Assembly (NCBI RefSeq): GCF_000828615.1
Contig: NZ_AP012273.1
Location: 2,046,001 to 2,110,000 of the forward strand
Length of the DNA stretch: 64,000 nt
Origin: Thiolapillus brandeum
GTDB lineage: Bacteria > Pseudomonadota > Gammaproteobacteria > Chromatiales > Chromatiaceae
Direction of reading: 5' to 3'
Shown here: in pieces, positions 1-8,825 of the stretch
Numbering within the stretch: position 1 is the first letter of the stretch
How the letters are laid out: the number at the start of each line of letters is the position of its first letter
Notes under the pieces: model-generated
What the model saw: the letters and a program-made list of their open reading frames with translations, nothing else
Told to the model about the DNA's origin: nothing
Database searches by the model: none
Translations under genes and position numbers: made by a program

Positions 1-269
1 GGACGGTAGATATCCGTGCCTGTGAGATCGGCGGGCAACAGATCGGGGGTGAACTGGATGCGATGGAAGCTGCCCTCCACTCCATCACTAAGGGTTTTGA
101 CCGCCTTGGTTTTGGCCAGGCCGGGCGCACCCTCTACCAGCAAGTGCCCATCCGCCAACAGTGCTACCAGTAGCCTGTTTACCAGGGTCTCCTGGCCAAG
201 AATACAGGAACTCATGTAGTCCTGCAGTTTCATGAATGCCTGCTGTTCTTTGCTGGGCGATGCGGTCAT
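1..269 (-). CDS. MoxR-family AAA+ ATPase, N-terminal part (cut by window edge)
   Basis: The reverse strand read from the ATG at 269 gives about 89 residues that run off the left edge, so this gene is too incomplete to judge in full. The visible part contains the Walker A motif GAPGLAKT and, further on, a stretch reading FTPDLLPADLTGTDIYRP, which is characteristic of MoxR ATPases. MoxR proteins are chaperone-like ATPases usually encoded next to von Willebrand factor A proteins; those partners would lie outside the window. An ATG at 233 is a possible later start. The family call is firm; the substrate is unknown. Confidence 0.85.
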   Translation of the reverse strand, partial: MTASPSKEQQAFMKLQDYMSSCILGQETLVNRLLVALLADGHLLVEGAPGLAKTKAVKTLSDGVEGSFHRIQFTPDLLPADLTGTDIYR

Positions 270-509
270 GTATTTTCTCCAGTTGTTTTGGCTGGTTAGA
301 GAACAAGGTACGTGATTAGTTCCCTCACATGGGGGCAGATATCAGGGTTTGCAAGACAGAAGCTGCATAGCCGTACACCAATGCAGAAATCCGCTCCTAT
401 TCTACATCCACCTTCATTACATGCTCTTATTGCCCACTCTATCGTTTTTCACATAAATATATATACTTCCGTCACCAGGTAATGATGCTATGCTGTCGCT
501 CGTATGACA

Positions 510-515
510 TATAAT
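510..515 (+). promoter_or_regulatory. Candidate -10 hexamer (TATAAT) just outside the inverted-repeat element
   Basis: A perfect TATAAT lies 3 bp left of the 286-bp inverted-repeat element. No convincing -35 hexamer was found at 16-18 bp. If it is used, transcription would start around the left arm of the element, and the whole element would become the 5' leader of the HD-GYP gene. The surrounding sequence is AT-rich, so a chance match is quite possible. Confidence 0.25.
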
Positions 516-517
516 TA

Positions 518-803
518 TTATTAACCCGGCAACCAAATATGTCGCCCTCAGTGCTTCAAACAGGGCGCGTATCAAGGCGCGGCTTGCAGGCAATGGCAAG
601 CCCTTGTCAAAAGCCGCAACACCGATACGTGCTCTGTTTGAAGCACCTAACAAATTGAAAATAAAAAGGAAGGCTGCCCTGTCTGCGCGGGTGGACTGCG
701 TTATCAACACTTGCTGTAGAGTGGCTACAGCGGCGCGTTGATGCCTTGCCACCCGCGCAGACAGGGCGGCTGAGGACGATATATTTGGTTGCCGGGTTAA
801 TAA
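518..803. repeat. 286-bp MITE-like element: 34-bp terminal inverted repeats enclosing two large hairpins
   Basis: Positions 518-551 and 770-803 are inverted copies that match at all but two of 34 positions. Inside lie two further long palindromes. Arm 1 pairs 551-573 with 624-646 and continues inward (579-585 with 611-617). Arm 2 pairs 673-694 with 749-770 and continues inward (701-706 with 738-743, 714-719 with 725-730). The result is a three-way junction covering almost every base. It holds no credible gene. No clear target-site duplication is visible. It sits 44 bp upstream of the HD-GYP start. The rest of 270-847 holds no gene that I can see. Confidence 0.85.
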
Positions 804-847
804 CAGAAGCGTTATAGAAAATCAGACCCTGCGAATCAGCATATCCG

Positions 848-2206
848 ATGGCATCAGACGACTCCAAACCATTGGCCTTTGAGCAAATAGAAAAGGTCCA
901 AATAGACGCCGACAAACTACAGGAAGGCATGTTTGTCTGCGAACTGGATCGACCCTGGACTGAATCTCCCTTTGTTTTCCAGGGATTCATGCTCACCAGC
1001 CAGAAAGATGTCATGCGTGTGCGGGAATGCTGCGAATGGGTCTACATCGATGTTAAAAAGTCTGTGCGCTTCAAGCCCGGCCAACCCGGGAATCCCGTTA
1101 CCCCGACATCCGGGGAAAAACCTCTGTTCAAGCCCAGTTTCAGCGCCATAGCCGTTGACAGTCCGGAAACGCCAGGGAAGCAACACGGATTCCTGGGGAA
1201 AGTCAGCCAAATACTGAAAAAGGGAGCTGCATCCCACCGCGACAAGGATTTTCCCCTGGCCCTCAAGAGCTCTGTGGAAACCAGAGTTCACACCAACAAA
1301 CTGGTGAAATCCATCATGGGTGAAATCCGTCTGGGCAAAAGTATCGATACCCCCGCTGCCAAGGAAGCCGTGGCTGCCTGTGTAGACAATGTCATGATGA
1401 ATCAGGATGCCGGCCTGTTGCTCACCCGCCTGCGCAACAAGGACGAATATACATCGGAACACAGCCTCAACGTCGCCATTATCTCTATTGCCTTTGGCCG
1501 CCATCTTGGCATGAATCGCAAGGAACTCAACGTGGTGGGGCTATGTGGGTTGCTGCACGACATGGGCAAGATGCTCACTCCTCTCGACATTCTCAACAAG
1601 CCCGGCAGACTGAACGATGAAGAGATGGAAATCATGAAGCGCCATCCCGCCGATGGAAGGGAAATCCTACTGGACACACGGGAGGTCATGGATACGGTTA
1701 TCGACACGGCCTTCGGCCACCACGAACGGCTCAATGGCAAGGGTTATCCCCGCGGCATTGGCGGCAGTGAAATTCCCCTGTATACCCGCATCGTGAGCAT
1801 TGCCGATGTATATGATGCGATTACCGGGGATCGCATCTACCGGCAGGGGGAAACTGCTGAAACGGCTCTGGGCATCCTGCACCGAAGCGCAGGTAACGCC
1901 TTCGATGAATCACTGGTGATCAAGTTCATCCAGACCATCGGCACCTATCCACTCGGCACTGTGGTGGAAATGACCAATGGCGAAGTAGGTATCGTTGTAG
2001 ACAACAATCCCAGGCAGCGCTTGCGTCCCAAGATCAAGTTGTTGCTGGGCCATGACAAACAGCCATGCAAGCCAAAAATCATCAACCTCAACACCAACCC
2101 GGCAGACAGTATCGGTGAACCCTACGCCATCAAGGTCTCTCACCGGGCAGGTTCATTCGATATCGACTTGAGCCAGCATATCCAGAGTTATATCAAACGA
2201 ATCTGA
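848..2206 (+). CDS. HD-GYP domain protein (c-di-GMP phosphodiesterase family) with N-terminal DUF3391
   Basis: This 452-residue protein begins with a DUF3391-like segment (about residues 12-130), followed by an HD-GYP domain (about 180-370). The metal-binding HD is seen in LLHDMGKM near residue 237, and the signature HHERLNGKGYPRG lies near residue 290. HD-GYP enzymes hydrolyse cyclic di-GMP and so control the switch between motile and attached life. There is no transmembrane segment, so it is probably cytoplasmic. No strong ribosome binding site precedes the ATG at 848, but the DUF3391 homology begins soon after it. The gene stands alone behind the inverted-repeat element and converges on the Nudix gene. 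Confidence 0.9.
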   Translation: MASDDSKPLAFEQIEKVQIDADKLQEGMFVCELDRPWTESPFVFQGFMLTSQKDVMRVRECCEWVYIDVKKSVRFKPGQPGNPVTPTSGEKPLFKPSFSAIAVDSPETPGKQHGFLGKVSQILKKGAASHRDKDFPLALKSSVETRVHTNKLVKSIMGEIRLGKSIDTPAAKEAVAACVDNVMMNQDAGLLLTRLRNKDEYTSEHSLNVAIISIAFGRHLGMNRKELNVVGLCGLLHDMGKMLTPLDILNKPGRLNDEEMEIMKRHPADGREILLDTREVMDTVIDTAFGHHERLNGKGYPRGIGGSEIPLYTRIVSIADVYDAITGDRIYRQGETAETALGILHRSAGNAFDESLVIKFIQTIGTYPLGTVVEMTNGEVGIVVDNNPRQRLRPKIKLLLGHDKQPCKPKIINLNTNPADSIGEPYAIKVSHRAGSFDIDLSQHIQSYIKRI

Positions 2207-2217
2207 TTGTTGCCTCT

Positions 2218-2799
2218 TCAGGACTCATCCCCCAGCATGACCACCCGATATTCCCCGGAACGGCGGGATTCCCAGTAGATATCCCCTACCCGGTGAACAT
2301 AAGATCCACAGCGCCGATCCTCAAAGAACAATTTCAAAGTTTCCCGCACCACAGGAAAAGCCAACTCCTCCCAGGGAATCTCCTCTTCCCCAAACAGGGC
2401 CACTTCCAGACTTTCACTGCCCGGATGGAAATCCAGATCCTGTAACCGGGCACGAAACAACAGATAGACCTGACTGATCAACGGCAGGTTGAACGTGGTG
2501 TAGAGTTGCTCGACCTGCACCCGGGCATTGGCCTCTTCCAGAGTTTCCCGCAGGGCCCCCTCCTGGGTACTTTCGCAATTCTCCATAAATCCCGCTGGCA
2601 GGGTCCACAGACCCCGGCGAGGTTGTATGGCCCGCCGGCACAGCAGCACCTTGTCCTGCCATACGGGAATGGTGCCGGTCACCATTTTCGGATTCTGGTA
2701 ATGAATAGTGCCACAAGCCGTGCAGACCTGGCGCATGCGGTTGTCGCCGTCCGGAACCACGGCAATGACCTTGCAGCCACACTCACTGCAGAATTTCAT
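2218..2799 (-). CDS. Nudix hydrolase with N-terminal zinc ribbon
   Basis: This 193-residue protein starts with a zinc ribbon (Cys4, Cys7, Cys26, Cys29), then a Nudix fold whose box spans about residues 70-92 (G70, E76, R84-E85, E88-E89). The usual glycine near the end of the box is Asn91. Nudix enzymes cleave nucleoside diphosphates linked to another group. The zinc ribbon recalls NudC-type NADH/RNA-cap hydrolases, but this protein is shorter than NudC, and the substrate cannot be read from sequence. It is divergent from ppx and convergent with the HD-GYP gene, so it is probably monocistronic. Confidence 0.85.
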   Translation of the reverse strand: MKFCSECGCKVIAVVPDGDNRMRQVCTACGTIHYQNPKMVTGTIPVWQDKVLLCRRAIQPRRGLWTLPAGFMENCESTQEGALRETLEEANARVQVEQLYTTFNLPLISQVYLLFRARLQDLDFHPGSESLEVALFGEEEIPWEELAFPVVRETLKLFFEDRRCGSYVHRVGDIYWESRRSGEYRVVMLGDES

Positions 2800-2864
2800 C
2801 CTCCCCGCCCTTCTCTTGGTAAACTAGTCACAATTACAGATACACCATATTTCAGAGCCGTTTC

Positions 2865-4370
2865 ATGTCCACCACTCCCTCTGCCCTGCCCAAAACCATT
2901 GCTGCCGTGGATCTGGGTTCCAACAGCTTCCATCTCATCGTTGCCCAGATGGAGAACGGCCAGCTTCAGGTCATCGATCGCATCAAGGAGATGGTACGCC
3001 TGGGAGCCGGACTGGACAACAGGAAACGCCTGACCCCGGAAGCCCGGGAGCGCGCCCTTGATTGCCTGTCGCGTTTCGGCCAGCGCCTGAGTGATCTGCC
3101 ACGCAATGCGGTGCGCGCCGTAGGCACCAACACCCTGCGTCAGGTTCGTGATGGAGGCGAGTTTCTGCGTCAGGCCGAGGAGGCCTTGAAGCACCCCATA
3201 GAAATCATTGCCGGACACGAAGAAGCCCGCCTGGTTTACCTGGGGGTAGCCCATGGCCTGGCAGGAGACGAAGACAAACGCCTGGTGGTGGATATCGGTG
3301 GTGGCAGTACTGAGCTCATCACCGGCTCGGGCATGGAAACCCGGGAACGTGAGAGCTTGTTCATGGGTTGTGTCAGCTTCAGCCAACGATTCTTTCCTGA
3401 AGGCAGAATCAGCTCGCAGATGATGGATGCCGCCATTATCGCCGGCCGCCTGGAAGCCAGACCCGTGCAGACCATCTACGACAGCCACCACTGGGATCTG
3501 GCCGTAGGCAGCTCCGGCACCATCAGATCCATACGTGACGTGGTACAGGCGCAGGGTTGGTCGGACAAGGGTATCTCGAAAAAATCCCTGAAAAAGCTGC
3601 GTAAGGCTGTTGTTGAAGCCGGTCATGTGAACAAGCTGAAACTGGACGGTCTGAGCGACAACCGGCGACCGGTTTTCCCTGGCGGAGTGGCGGTGCTGAG
3701 CGCGGTATTCAAAGCCCTGGACATCGAGCAGATGCGGGTCTCGGATCTGGCCCTGCGCGAAGGACTGCTGTACGAGCTGCTGGGCAGCATCCAGCATCAT
3801 GATGTACGTGAGCGTACAGTGACCACATTGACACAACGCTACAGTCTGGACTCAAATCAGGGGCGGCAGGTAGCAGACACTTCCCGGCAGCTCCTCGAAC
3901 AGGTACTGGACAGTTGGAGCCTGGAGGATGAAGAGCTGCATCTGCTACTGAAATGGAGCGCTCTGCTCCACGAAATAGGCATGGCCATTTCTCACGATGG
4001 CTATCACAAGCATGGCGCCTACATTCTGGCAAATGCCGATCTATCGGGTTTTTCCCGCCAGTTTCAGAATATGCTCGCCCTGCTGGTACGCAGCCATCGG
4101 CGCAAGTTCCGCAGCAGCTCGTTCAGCGAACTGGGTAAGGATATGCAGGAAAGCTGCCGCCGCCTGACCATCCTGCTGCGCCTGTCAGTACTGCTGCATC
4201 GGGGACGCAGCCCCCACCGAAAACCCAGTCTGGACATCATGGCGCAGAAGAACAACATTGTTCTCTCTTTCCCCAATGAATGGCTGGATAGTCATCCCCT
4301 CACAAAGGCCGAGCTGGAGCGCGAGGCAAAGTATCTCGATGCAGCGGGTTATTTTCTGAGCTACTCATGA
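2865..4370 (+). CDS. ppx: Exopolyphosphatase (Ppx/GppA family)
   Basis: The 501-residue product has the ASKHA-fold phosphate-binding motifs of Ppx/GppA: DLGSNSFHL near residues 16-24 and DIGGGSTEL near 143-151. An HD-like C-terminal half follows from about residue 320. The length agrees with proteobacterial Ppx, which removes terminal phosphates from polyphosphate. GppA (pppGpp phosphatase) is the alternative, and sequence alone does not fully separate the two. The gene is followed 13 bp later by hemH in the same direction, so co-transcription is likely. Confidence 0.88.
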   Translation: MSTTPSALPKTIAAVDLGSNSFHLIVAQMENGQLQVIDRIKEMVRLGAGLDNRKRLTPEARERALDCLSRFGQRLSDLPRNAVRAVGTNTLRQVRDGGEFLRQAEEALKHPIEIIAGHEEARLVYLGVAHGLAGDEDKRLVVDIGGGSTELITGSGMETRERESLFMGCVSFSQRFFPEGRISSQMMDAAIIAGRLEARPVQTIYDSHHWDLAVGSSGTIRSIRDVVQAQGWSDKGISKKSLKKLRKAVVEAGHVNKLKLDGLSDNRRPVFPGGVAVLSAVFKALDIEQMRVSDLALREGLLYELLGSIQHHDVRERTVTTLTQRYSLDSNQGRQVADTSRQLLEQVLDSWSLEDEELHLLLKWSALLHEIGMAISHDGYHKHGAYILANADLSGFSRQFQNMLALLVRSHRRKFRSSSFSELGKDMQESCRRLTILLRLSVLLHRGRSPHRKPSLDIMAQKNNIVLSFPNEWLDSHPLTKAELEREAKYLDAAGYFLSYS

Positions 4371-4383
4371 GATCATCCTGCCC

Positions 4384-5373
4384 ATGACTGAAACGACCCA
4401 AGACTGCAAAGCAGGCATCCTGCTCATCAACCTGGGAACACCGGATTCCCCTACCCCCCGGGATGTAAAACGCTACCTCAGGGAATTTCTCTGGGATCCC
4501 CGGGTGGTGGAGATGCCACGCCTGCTATGGTGGCCCATTCTCAACGGGGTGATACTCAACATTCGTCCCCGGCGGTCTGCCCGGGCCTATGCCAGGATCT
4601 GGCAGGATGAGGGTTCACCGCTGCTGGTGCATACCCTGGCTCAGGCAGAAGCCCTGCAGTTTCAACTGGGCGATGAAATAAAGGTGGTACCCGCCATGCG
4701 TTATGGCAATCCATCCATCCGTACGGGAATGGCAGAACTGCAGGCAGCAGGCTGCCAACGCATCCTGGTATTCCCCCTGTATCCCCAGTACTCCGCAACC
4801 ACCACGGCTTCAGCCTTTGATGCCGTGGCCAACGAATTGAAACACCAGCGGGTCATTCCGGAACTGCGCCTGTTGAACCAGTATTACAGCGATCCGGGCT
4901 ATATCCAGGCCCTTGCCAAAAGCATCCGCGACTACCAGGCCGAACATGGCCAACCGGACACGCTGCTGCTCTCCTATCATGGTCTGCCCCAGCGCTATGC
5001 TGATGCGGGTGACCCCTATCCCGTCCAATGCCGGGAAACCAGCCATGCCCTGGCCGCTGCCCTGGAACTGCAGGAAAAGGACTGGGTGCACTCCTACCAG
5101 TCGCGCATGGGCCGGGAGCCCTGGCTGGCGCCCGCCACCTCTGACAGCCTCCGGGAACTGGCATCCAGGGGCTGCAAACATGTACAGGTGGCCTGTCCCG
5201 GATTTTCTGCCGACTGTCTGGAAACATTGGAGGAAATCGCCATGGAAAACCGGGAAGTATTTCTCCAGGCCGGGGGGGAGACCTACGAATACATTCCCTG
5301 CCTCAATGCATCCGAGGCACACATACAGGCTCTGGCAACTCTGGCCAGGCGCTACCTGGGAGGATGGCTGTGA
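4384..5373 (+). CDS. hemH: Ferrochelatase
   Basis: The 329-residue protein inserts Fe2+ into protoporphyrin IX, the last step of protoheme synthesis. The N-terminal GILLINLGTPDSP motif, the metal-site histidine in LLSYHGLP (about residue 198) and the acidic segment FSADCLETLEE (about residue 278) are all present. Length is typical of the family. The start at 4384 follows ppx by 13 bp, and the 3' end overlaps the next gene by 10 bp. Heme supply fits the many heme proteins in this window (NapB, NapC, NnrS). Confidence 0.96.
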   Translation: MTETTQDCKAGILLINLGTPDSPTPRDVKRYLREFLWDPRVVEMPRLLWWPILNGVILNIRPRRSARAYARIWQDEGSPLLVHTLAQAEALQFQLGDEIKVVPAMRYGNPSIRTGMAELQAAGCQRILVFPLYPQYSATTTASAFDAVANELKHQRVIPELRLLNQYYSDPGYIQALAKSIRDYQAEHGQPDTLLLSYHGLPQRYADAGDPYPVQCRETSHALAAALELQEKDWVHSYQSRMGREPWLAPATSDSLRELASRGCKHVQVACPGFSADCLETLEEIAMENREVFLQAGGETYEYIPCLNASEAHIQALATLARRYLGGWL

Positions 5374-5756
5374 GCAACACACCCAAACCCGTGGACATTA
5401 CGATCCACACCCAATCACATACTCTTGAAATCCGCTTTGACGACGGCAGGAACTTTACCTACCCGGTAGAGTTGCTGCGCGTCTATTCGCCCTCCGCGGA
5501 AGTACGCGGCCACTGGGGACAGGGAGCCAGGCTACAGCTGGACAAACAGGATGTAAACATTACCGACATTCAACCCGTAGGCCAGTATGCCATCAAAATA
5601 TTTTTCGATGACGGCCACGACTCAGGGCTGTATGACTGGGCCTATCTGTACGATCTGGGTCGCAAGCAGGCCATCTACTGGACGGAATACCTGGACAAGC
5701 TGCAACAGGCCGGGCACCAACGTCAGCCTCCCTCCTGGAAAACGTCGGAAACCTGA
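5364..5756 (+). CDS. DUF971 (gamma-butyrobetaine hydroxylase-like N-terminal domain) protein
   Basis: This 130-residue protein consists of one DUF971 domain; recognisable segments include IRFDDGRNFTYPVELLRVYSPSAEV and, towards the end, YAIKIFFDDGHDSGLYDW. The fold is found at the N-terminus of gamma-butyrobetaine hydroxylases and as free-standing proteins, some linked to iron-sulfur assembly (ApbC/Mrp context). Its biochemical role is not settled. It overlaps hemH by 10 bp at its start (the ATG at 5364, or a GTG at 5370), and its 3' end overlaps the convergent CinA-like gene by 34 bp. Confidence 0.85.
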   Translation: MAVSNTPKPVDITIHTQSHTLEIRFDDGRNFTYPVELLRVYSPSAEVRGHWGQGARLQLDKQDVNITDIQPVGQYAIKIFFDDGHDSGLYDWAYLYDLGRKQAIYWTEYLDKLQQAGHQRQPPSWKTSET

Positions 5757-6472
5757 AAGTCAATCCCGGCGGCCCGCAACGCCTTCTGCAGCGCATCGAA
5801 GGCTTCTTCCAGACCTTCCCTGCCCCGAAACCCCAACTCCACGAAAGTCTCCTCTCCCATGCGCGGCAGACTGAACAGCTTCAACGCCGGCCAGTCCCGG
5901 GTCATCTGCTGCATGATCCCCATCAGCTCGTTCTCGGATACACCGTAAACCCGCAAGGATACCTCGCGCTGTGGCGTTTCCTCGGGAGAATAGTAGTGAT
6001 CCAGCACCCACTCTCCCATGGGATGCGCCATATCCGGAAAGCCCGGCAAAAAATAGTGCTCACGAAGGGAAAATCCCGGTACGTTGTTCACCGGGTTGGG
6101 AATCAGGGTGCTGCCCCGGGGCAGATCCGCCATGCGAATACGATGAGGGTGAGCGCTATCCAGAAACTGCTTTTCAATCAACTGCGCAGCCCTGCCGTGC
6201 CGCACCAGAGGAACCCCCGCCGCCCTGGCGGCGCAATCACGTGTGTGGTCGTCCGGCGTGGCGCCTATACCTCCGCAGGAAAAAGCTTTTTCGTCTGCTT
6301 CCAGGCTCTGGCGGAACCGGCGCACCAGCAACTCCGGTGTATCCGGCAATATCTGCACCCAGGCCAGGGCATGCCCCCTTGCCTGCAGTATCCGGCGAAA
6401 CCAATCCACGTGGGTATCCCGTCGGCGGCCACTTAGAATTTCATCACCGACAACATACAGACCAAACTTCAT
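5723..6472 (-). CDS. CinA N-terminal (MoaB/Mog-type molybdopterin-binding) domain protein
   Basis: The 249-residue protein opens with FGLYVVGDEILSGRRRDTH and carries CGGIGATPDDHTRD near residue 85, the hallmarks of the MoCF-binding domain of CinA. The C-terminal nicotinamide-nucleotide amidase domain of full-length CinA is absent, so this is the short stand-alone form. Its reaction is not established for such short forms. The 3' end overlaps the convergent DUF971 gene, and the start overlaps the stop of the thioredoxin-like gene upstream by 4 bp, so those two are likely co-transcribed. Confidence 0.85.
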   Translation of the reverse strand: MKFGLYVVGDEILSGRRRDTHVDWFRRILQARGHALAWVQILPDTPELLVRRFRQSLEADEKAFSCGGIGATPDDHTRDCAARAAGVPLVRHGRAAQLIEKQFLDSAHPHRIRMADLPRGSTLIPNPVNNVPGFSLREHYFLPGFPDMAHPMGEWVLDHYYSPEETPQREVSLRVYGVSENELMGIMQQMTRDWPALKLFSLPRMGEETFVELGFRGREGLEEAFDALQKALRAAGIDFQVSDVFQEGG

Positions 6473-6975
6473 GAATGTTTGCCCGGCAGTTTTTTCAAGG
6501 CTTCGCGGATAGACTGATCCACATAGTAGTAATACATTTCAATGGTATTGACCCCGGTCATCTTCTTGGCCAGCTCTCTGCCGTCCGCCCCGAGAAACAA
6601 CAGGGTGGGCGTCACGAACACACCATAACCATGGGCGAAATCGGCAGCCTCAGTTTCCTGGCCCTGGAAATCGACCAGGCGCTCGCCTTCATCCATGAGA
6701 ATTTCCCTGATAAGGATCTGTTCCCTGAAATCACCCCCAAGTATCATGGGGCGGATGACTTCTTCCTTGATGAGATGGCAGTAGGGACAATCCACCTGTG
6801 ATACCAGCAACATGATGAGGCGCTGCTCCCGGCGAGCCGTTTCCGCCAGACGCTGGAAATCATGTGTACGGAGGATTTTGACAGCAACCAATGTGAATAT
6901 CCCGGGAAAGACAAAGCAATATTGTATCCGCAATTGCAGGCAAATCCTGTCCTGAACGCAACTTTTTGATACCAT
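6469..6975 (-). CDS. Thioredoxin-fold protein with CPYC active site (SoxW-like)
   Basis: About 130 residues at the C-terminal end form a thioredoxin fold with the redox motif VDCPYCHLIK and the cis-proline segment VFVTPTLLF. This suggests a thiol-disulfide enzyme, perhaps periplasmic. The start is uncertain. The only ATG (6975) gives an N-terminus that is not a clean signal peptide, and a TTG at about 6891 would remove 28 residues. Resemblance to SoxW-type proteins is inference. It reads towards the CinA-like gene and is divergent from yciB with 45 bp between. Confidence 0.7.
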   Translation of the reverse strand: MVSKSCVQDRICLQLRIQYCFVFPGIFTLVAVKILRTHDFQRLAETARREQRLIMLLVSQVDCPYCHLIKEEVIRPMILGGDFREQILIREILMDEGERLVDFQGQETEAADFAHGYGVFVTPTLLFLGADGRELAKKMTGVNTIEMYYYYVDQSIREALKKLPGKHS

Positions 6976-7020
6976 GCCTGTCTATTCTGGAGTTTCCGGA
7001 ACCTGAACAATAACCAAAAC

Positions 7021-7563
7021 ATGAAACTATTTGCCGACTTTCTCCCGGTTATCATCTTCTTTGTGGCCTACAAGTTGTGGGGCATGTATGTTGCTACAGG
7101 GGTGTTCATCGCGGCTTCCCTGCTGCATATCGCCTGGAACCGGCATTTTCACGGGAAGGTGGAAACCATGCAATGGGTAACCCTAGGCCTGGTGCTGGTC
7201 TTTGGCGGCGCCACCCTGTTATTGCATGACCCCCTGTTCTTCAAGTGGAAGCCAACGGTCGTCAATTGGCTGTTTGCTGCCGCATTTCTCGGCTCCGGCC
7301 TGTTCATGGAACGCAGCTTCCTGCAACGCATGATGGATCAGGCCGTGAGTCTGCCCAAACCGGTCTGGAAACGCTTGAACCTGGCCTGGGTAACATTTTT
7401 CATTTCCGCAGGAGCTGCCAACATCTATGTGGCTTACCATTACACGGAAGACACCTGGGTGAACTTCAAGCTTTTTGGCATGCTGGGACTTACTCTGGCA
7501 TTCATGATTGCCCAAGGCGTCTACCTGGCGCGTTACATTCAACCCGCAGAGGAAAACCACTGA
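7021..7563 (+). CDS. yciB: Inner-membrane septation protein A family (YciB/IspZ)
   Basis: The 180-residue, strongly hydrophobic protein has five or six predicted membrane spans and starts MKLFADFLPVIIFFVAYKL, as YciB proteins do. YciB is an inner-membrane protein tied to cell-envelope integrity and division in enterobacteria; its exact activity is unknown. The stop codon is followed directly by the yciI ATG, and the yciB-yciI pairing is common. Start choice is supported by homology reaching residue 1. Confidence 0.93.
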   Translation: MKLFADFLPVIIFFVAYKLWGMYVATGVFIAASLLHIAWNRHFHGKVETMQWVTLGLVLVFGGATLLLHDPLFFKWKPTVVNWLFAAAFLGSGLFMERSFLQRMMDQAVSLPKPVWKRLNLAWVTFFISAGAANIYVAYHYTEDTWVNFKLFGMLGLTLAFMIAQGVYLARYIQPAEENH

Positions 7564-7866
7564 ATGTTATATTGCATACTAGGCACAGACCGGGAAGACA
7601 GTCTGGAAGCCCGCATGGCGGCACGACCGGCACATGTCGAGCGCCTCAAGGCACTTCAAGCCGAAGGGCGGTTGGTGCTGGCGGGCCCCAATCCTGCAGT
7701 GGATGCCAATGACCCCGGCCCTGCCGGTTTTACCGGCAGCCTCATCGTTGCCGAATTTCCCAGTCTCAAGGATGCCGAGGACTGGGCTGCGACTGACCCT
7801 TATGTATCATCTGGCGTGTATAAACACGTTTCCGTCAAACCTTTCAGGAAAGTATTGCCCGAATGA
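7564..7866 (+). CDS. yciI: YciI family protein
   Basis: This 100-residue ferredoxin-like-fold protein contains the conserved His near residue 20 ([12 protein letters not shown]), the segment LAGPNP, and a late Asp in AATDPYV, the residues that mark YciI proteins. The family resembles muconolactone isomerases, but the physiological substrate is unknown. It begins right after the yciB stop and overlaps the ppiC-like gene by 4 bp, forming a three-gene operon. Confidence 0.9.
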   Translation: MLYCILGTDREDSLEARMAARPAHVERLKALQAEGRLVLAGPNPAVDANDPGPAGFTGSLIVAEFPSLKDAEDWAATDPYVSSGVYKHVSVKPFRKVLPE

Positions 7867-8759
7867 AAAAAACCATGAATATCAAGTTGAAGACACTGGT
7901 AGCTGCCCTGGCCATGAGCGCCCTGCTACCCACCCTCACACAAGCAGAGGACAAAACTGCCCCGACAGCAGCCAAACCTCTAACCCCCCAGACCATCGTC
8001 ACCATCAACGGTGATGCTGTCAGTGATCTGGAAGTGCTGGCCTTCAATGCCTTGCAGGGCAATCAGAACAAGCTGGACAGCCAGCAGGCCCAAGTGCAGT
8101 TGCTCAATCAACTGGTGAACACCACCCTTCTCGCCCAGGCGGCCCGGAAAGAAGGCATCGATAAGCTTCCACAGGTTGGTGCCGCCCTGAAAATGGCCCG
8201 GATACAAGTCCTTGCGGAAGCCAAGGTGAATGATTATTTTGCCAAACATCCCGTCAGCGACGAGGAGATCAAGGCCGCATACGACAAGAAATTCACCAAG
8301 GAAGCCCTGCAGGAATATAAAGTGAGCCATATCCTGGTCAAGGAAGAACAGGAAGCCAAGGATATTATTTCCTCCCTGGAAAAAGGCGAGGATTTCCACA
8401 AGCTGGCCAAGGTGCATTCCCTGGACAGCAGTAAAGATGCCGGTGGAGAATTGGGCTGGGTCGGCCGCAACCAGGTGGTCAAGCCTTTCGGCGACGCCAT
8501 GAGCAGCCTGGAGAAAGGTAAGTACAGCAAGACACCGGTAAAATCCCAGTTCGGCTGGCACATCATCCTGGTAGAAGATGTCCGCGCCCAGGAACCCCCT
8601 CCCCTGGATCAGGTCAAGGAACAGTTCCGGGCCCAACTGCAGCAACAGCAGCTCGCCAAACTGGTGACAGAAATGCGTAATCAGGCGAAGGTCGAAGTCG
8701 CTGGCGCGGAAAAACCGGCTGAAAAGGCAGCTCCGGCACCAACTCCGCCTGCCAAGTGA
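7863..8759 (+). CDS. Periplasmic peptidyl-prolyl isomerase (parvulin/PpiC-SurA type)
   Basis: The 298-residue protein has a signal peptide (residues 1-28, hydrophobic core [16 protein letters not shown]), a SurA-like N-terminal region, and a parvulin domain at about residues 145-245 ([37 protein letters not shown]). The C-terminal tail is Ala/Pro-rich. Parvulins catalyse cis-trans isomerisation of proline bonds and act as chaperones of exported proteins. It is the last gene of the yciB-yciI operon and is followed 7 bp later by a strong terminator. Confidence 0.92.
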   Translation: MKKTMNIKLKTLVAALAMSALLPTLTQAEDKTAPTAAKPLTPQTIVTINGDAVSDLEVLAFNALQGNQNKLDSQQAQVQLLNQLVNTTLLAQAARKEGIDKLPQVGAALKMARIQVLAEAKVNDYFAKHPVSDEEIKAAYDKKFTKEALQEYKVSHILVKEEQEAKDIISSLEKGEDFHKLAKVHSLDSSKDAGGELGWVGRNQVVKPFGDAMSSLEKGKYSKTPVKSQFGWHIILVEDVRAQEPPPLDQVKEQFRAQLQQQQLAKLVTEMRNQAKVEVAGAEKPAEKAAPAPTPPAK

Positions 8760-8766
8760 ATCACAG

Positions 8767-8805
8767 CCCACAAAAAGCCCGGTTTGAAACCGGGCTTTTT
8801 GTGGG
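8767..8805. terminator. Bidirectional intrinsic terminator
   Basis: A perfect palindrome (CCCACAAAAAGCCCGG, TTTGAAA loop region, then the complement) has an A-run on one side and a T-run on the other. It can therefore stop both the rightward ppiC operon and the leftward rpoS-downstream transcript. Confidence 0.93.
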
Positions 8806-8825
8806 GGCCTCAGGCAATCAGATCC

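Noticed and set aside
88-306. A 72-residue minus-strand frame at the left edge
   Set aside because: It overlaps, in another frame, the MoxR start region, which has a clear Walker A motif.
2796-3836. A 346-residue minus-strand frame opposite ppx
   Set aside because: It is antisense to conserved ppx sequence and has no recognisable domain.
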